Below are positions 63,331 through 64,000 of a stretch of 64,000 nt of DNA, in pieces. The notes under the pieces are model-generated. The model did no database searches. It was given only the letters and a program-made list of their open reading frames with translations, and was not told the DNA's origin. A program made the translations under genes and the position numbers. The stretch spans positions 37,685,186 to 37,749,185 of the forward strand of contig CM039462.1 of assembly GCA_022414725.1 (NCBI GenBank), read 5' to 3'. The DNA comes from Microglena sp. YARC (lineage: Eukaryota > Chlorophyta > Chlorophyceae > Chlamydomonadales > Chlamydomonadaceae). Positions within the stretch are counted from its first letter, which is position 1. Every line of letters starts with the position of its first letter.

Positions 63331-63520
63331 CGAACTGGGGATTGGGGCCGAAGTAGACTGCCTTCGTTACGTCAACTCGCACCTTGCAAGCTGAGGACCT
63401 GCGACCCTGGCGATCCACTCTGCTTGAAGGTCTGCGGTCGTTGCGATCCGCTACGTCGTCTACCCCCTCGGCCTGTGTTCTGTCTCCCGAAAGGGCCAGC
63501 CGGGGTACTACTACCGTTGG
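63330..63520 (-). repeat. Gag-region internal duplication, copy 2
   Basis: Diverged copy of 62,070-62,240. Confidence 0.6.
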
Positions 63521-64000
63521 CCAAGAGCATGGGCAATTGTCGGATGAGAGTTCAACTCTCCGACATCCTTCAGCTTGGGGCTCTTTGTCGACTAGAGTTT
63601 AACTCTTCGACAGCGTCGATGGTTCATGCGCGGCGAAGAGAAAGAATCGAAGTCGGAGGGGGGGTAACATGATCTTCGATTATTCATCCCCCTTTCTCCT
63701 GACTGTCGCTTTGGTCCGTGAAGGCATTGCCTTTTGCGACGGCGTTCTGTCTCGCCTCGCTCCACTGCAGGTAGTGGAACCAATATTCCATCGTGTCAGA
63801 CAACGTTCCCGTTTCCAGCGGGCGTAAGAGCACGGAGATCGTCGGACAAGCCCATGCGAAGAAATTCAGTCACTTGTGGGTTGTCAGGTCGGGGACCTTG
63901 CGAAACTCCTATCCAGCTTGATTTTATGGAAGTAATCATGCAGGGAGCGAGTGTGTTGGCGCATGCCACTTCTGTGTAGTCGGGTAAGAGCGACGTTCGT
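63521..64000. other. Window end, no gene seen
   Basis: Two hairpins, GTCGGATGAGAG...CTCTCCGAC near 63,538-63,563 and GTCGACTAGAG...CTCTTCGAC near 63,587-63,612, are close relatives. Otherwise only short ORFs. The 5' LTR of the gypsy element may lie to the right. Confidence 0.4.

Overview
Eukaryotic (protist or algal) nuclear-type DNA. The window combines a left block of about 15 kb that resembles a nucleocytoplasmic large DNA virus (NCLDV) or a viral insertion with about 48 kb of host-type repeat DNA. The host-type part holds a 190-bp satellite, Ty3/gypsy, copia and LINE retroelements, a CACTA-like DNA transposon and a tRNA-related SINE. I cannot name the species. No rRNA, CRISPR array, bacterial operon or canonical functional tRNA was found.

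Left block (1-15,273): sparse intronless ORFs, mostly on the minus strand. They are an LRAT/NlpC-P60-like protein, a D5-type primase-helicase broken by two frameshifts, a C2H2 zinc-finger protein with a motif I associate with large DNA viruses, a DEDDh 3'-5' exonuclease, and several unknown proteins. Between them lie dispersed and tandem repeats: a 60-bp minisatellite at 1.24-1.84 kb, a 221-bp array just upstream of the primase, 54-bp and 92-bp repeats, hairpin cassettes, and nine 100-bp units bracketed by a ~0.5-kb direct duplication. A 15-bp motif, TTTACACTCGTTTTT, recurs between genes. The block ends at a loopless 344-bp palindrome (15,274-15,617).

Middle (15,618-47,100): a 190-bp satellite with a three-monomer (570-bp) higher-order period, then (GTGAGTCA)n arrays and a chromodomain Ty3/gypsy element. 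Exactly 1,000 N lie at 29,987-30,986. About 11 kb to the left of the gap (19.28-29.99 kb) repeats to the right of it (30.99-42.17 kb), with many small indels near the gap. This is most simply two unmerged, poorly polished contig ends, so the apparent duplication and many frameshifts there are suspect.

Right (47,100-64,000): a SINE with a perfect 13-bp target-site duplication, unassigned sequence, a decayed copia protease, two LINE fragments on opposite strands, and a minus-strand Ty3/gypsy chromovirus (gag at about 62-63 kb, chromodomain at 54.3 kb, putative 3' LTR at 53.8-54.1 kb). Its integrase is split by a 3.5-kb element with CACTA termini and a 3-bp target duplication. Apart from the left block, almost nothing looks like an ordinary host gene; one exon-like stretch at 50.5 kb is the exception.
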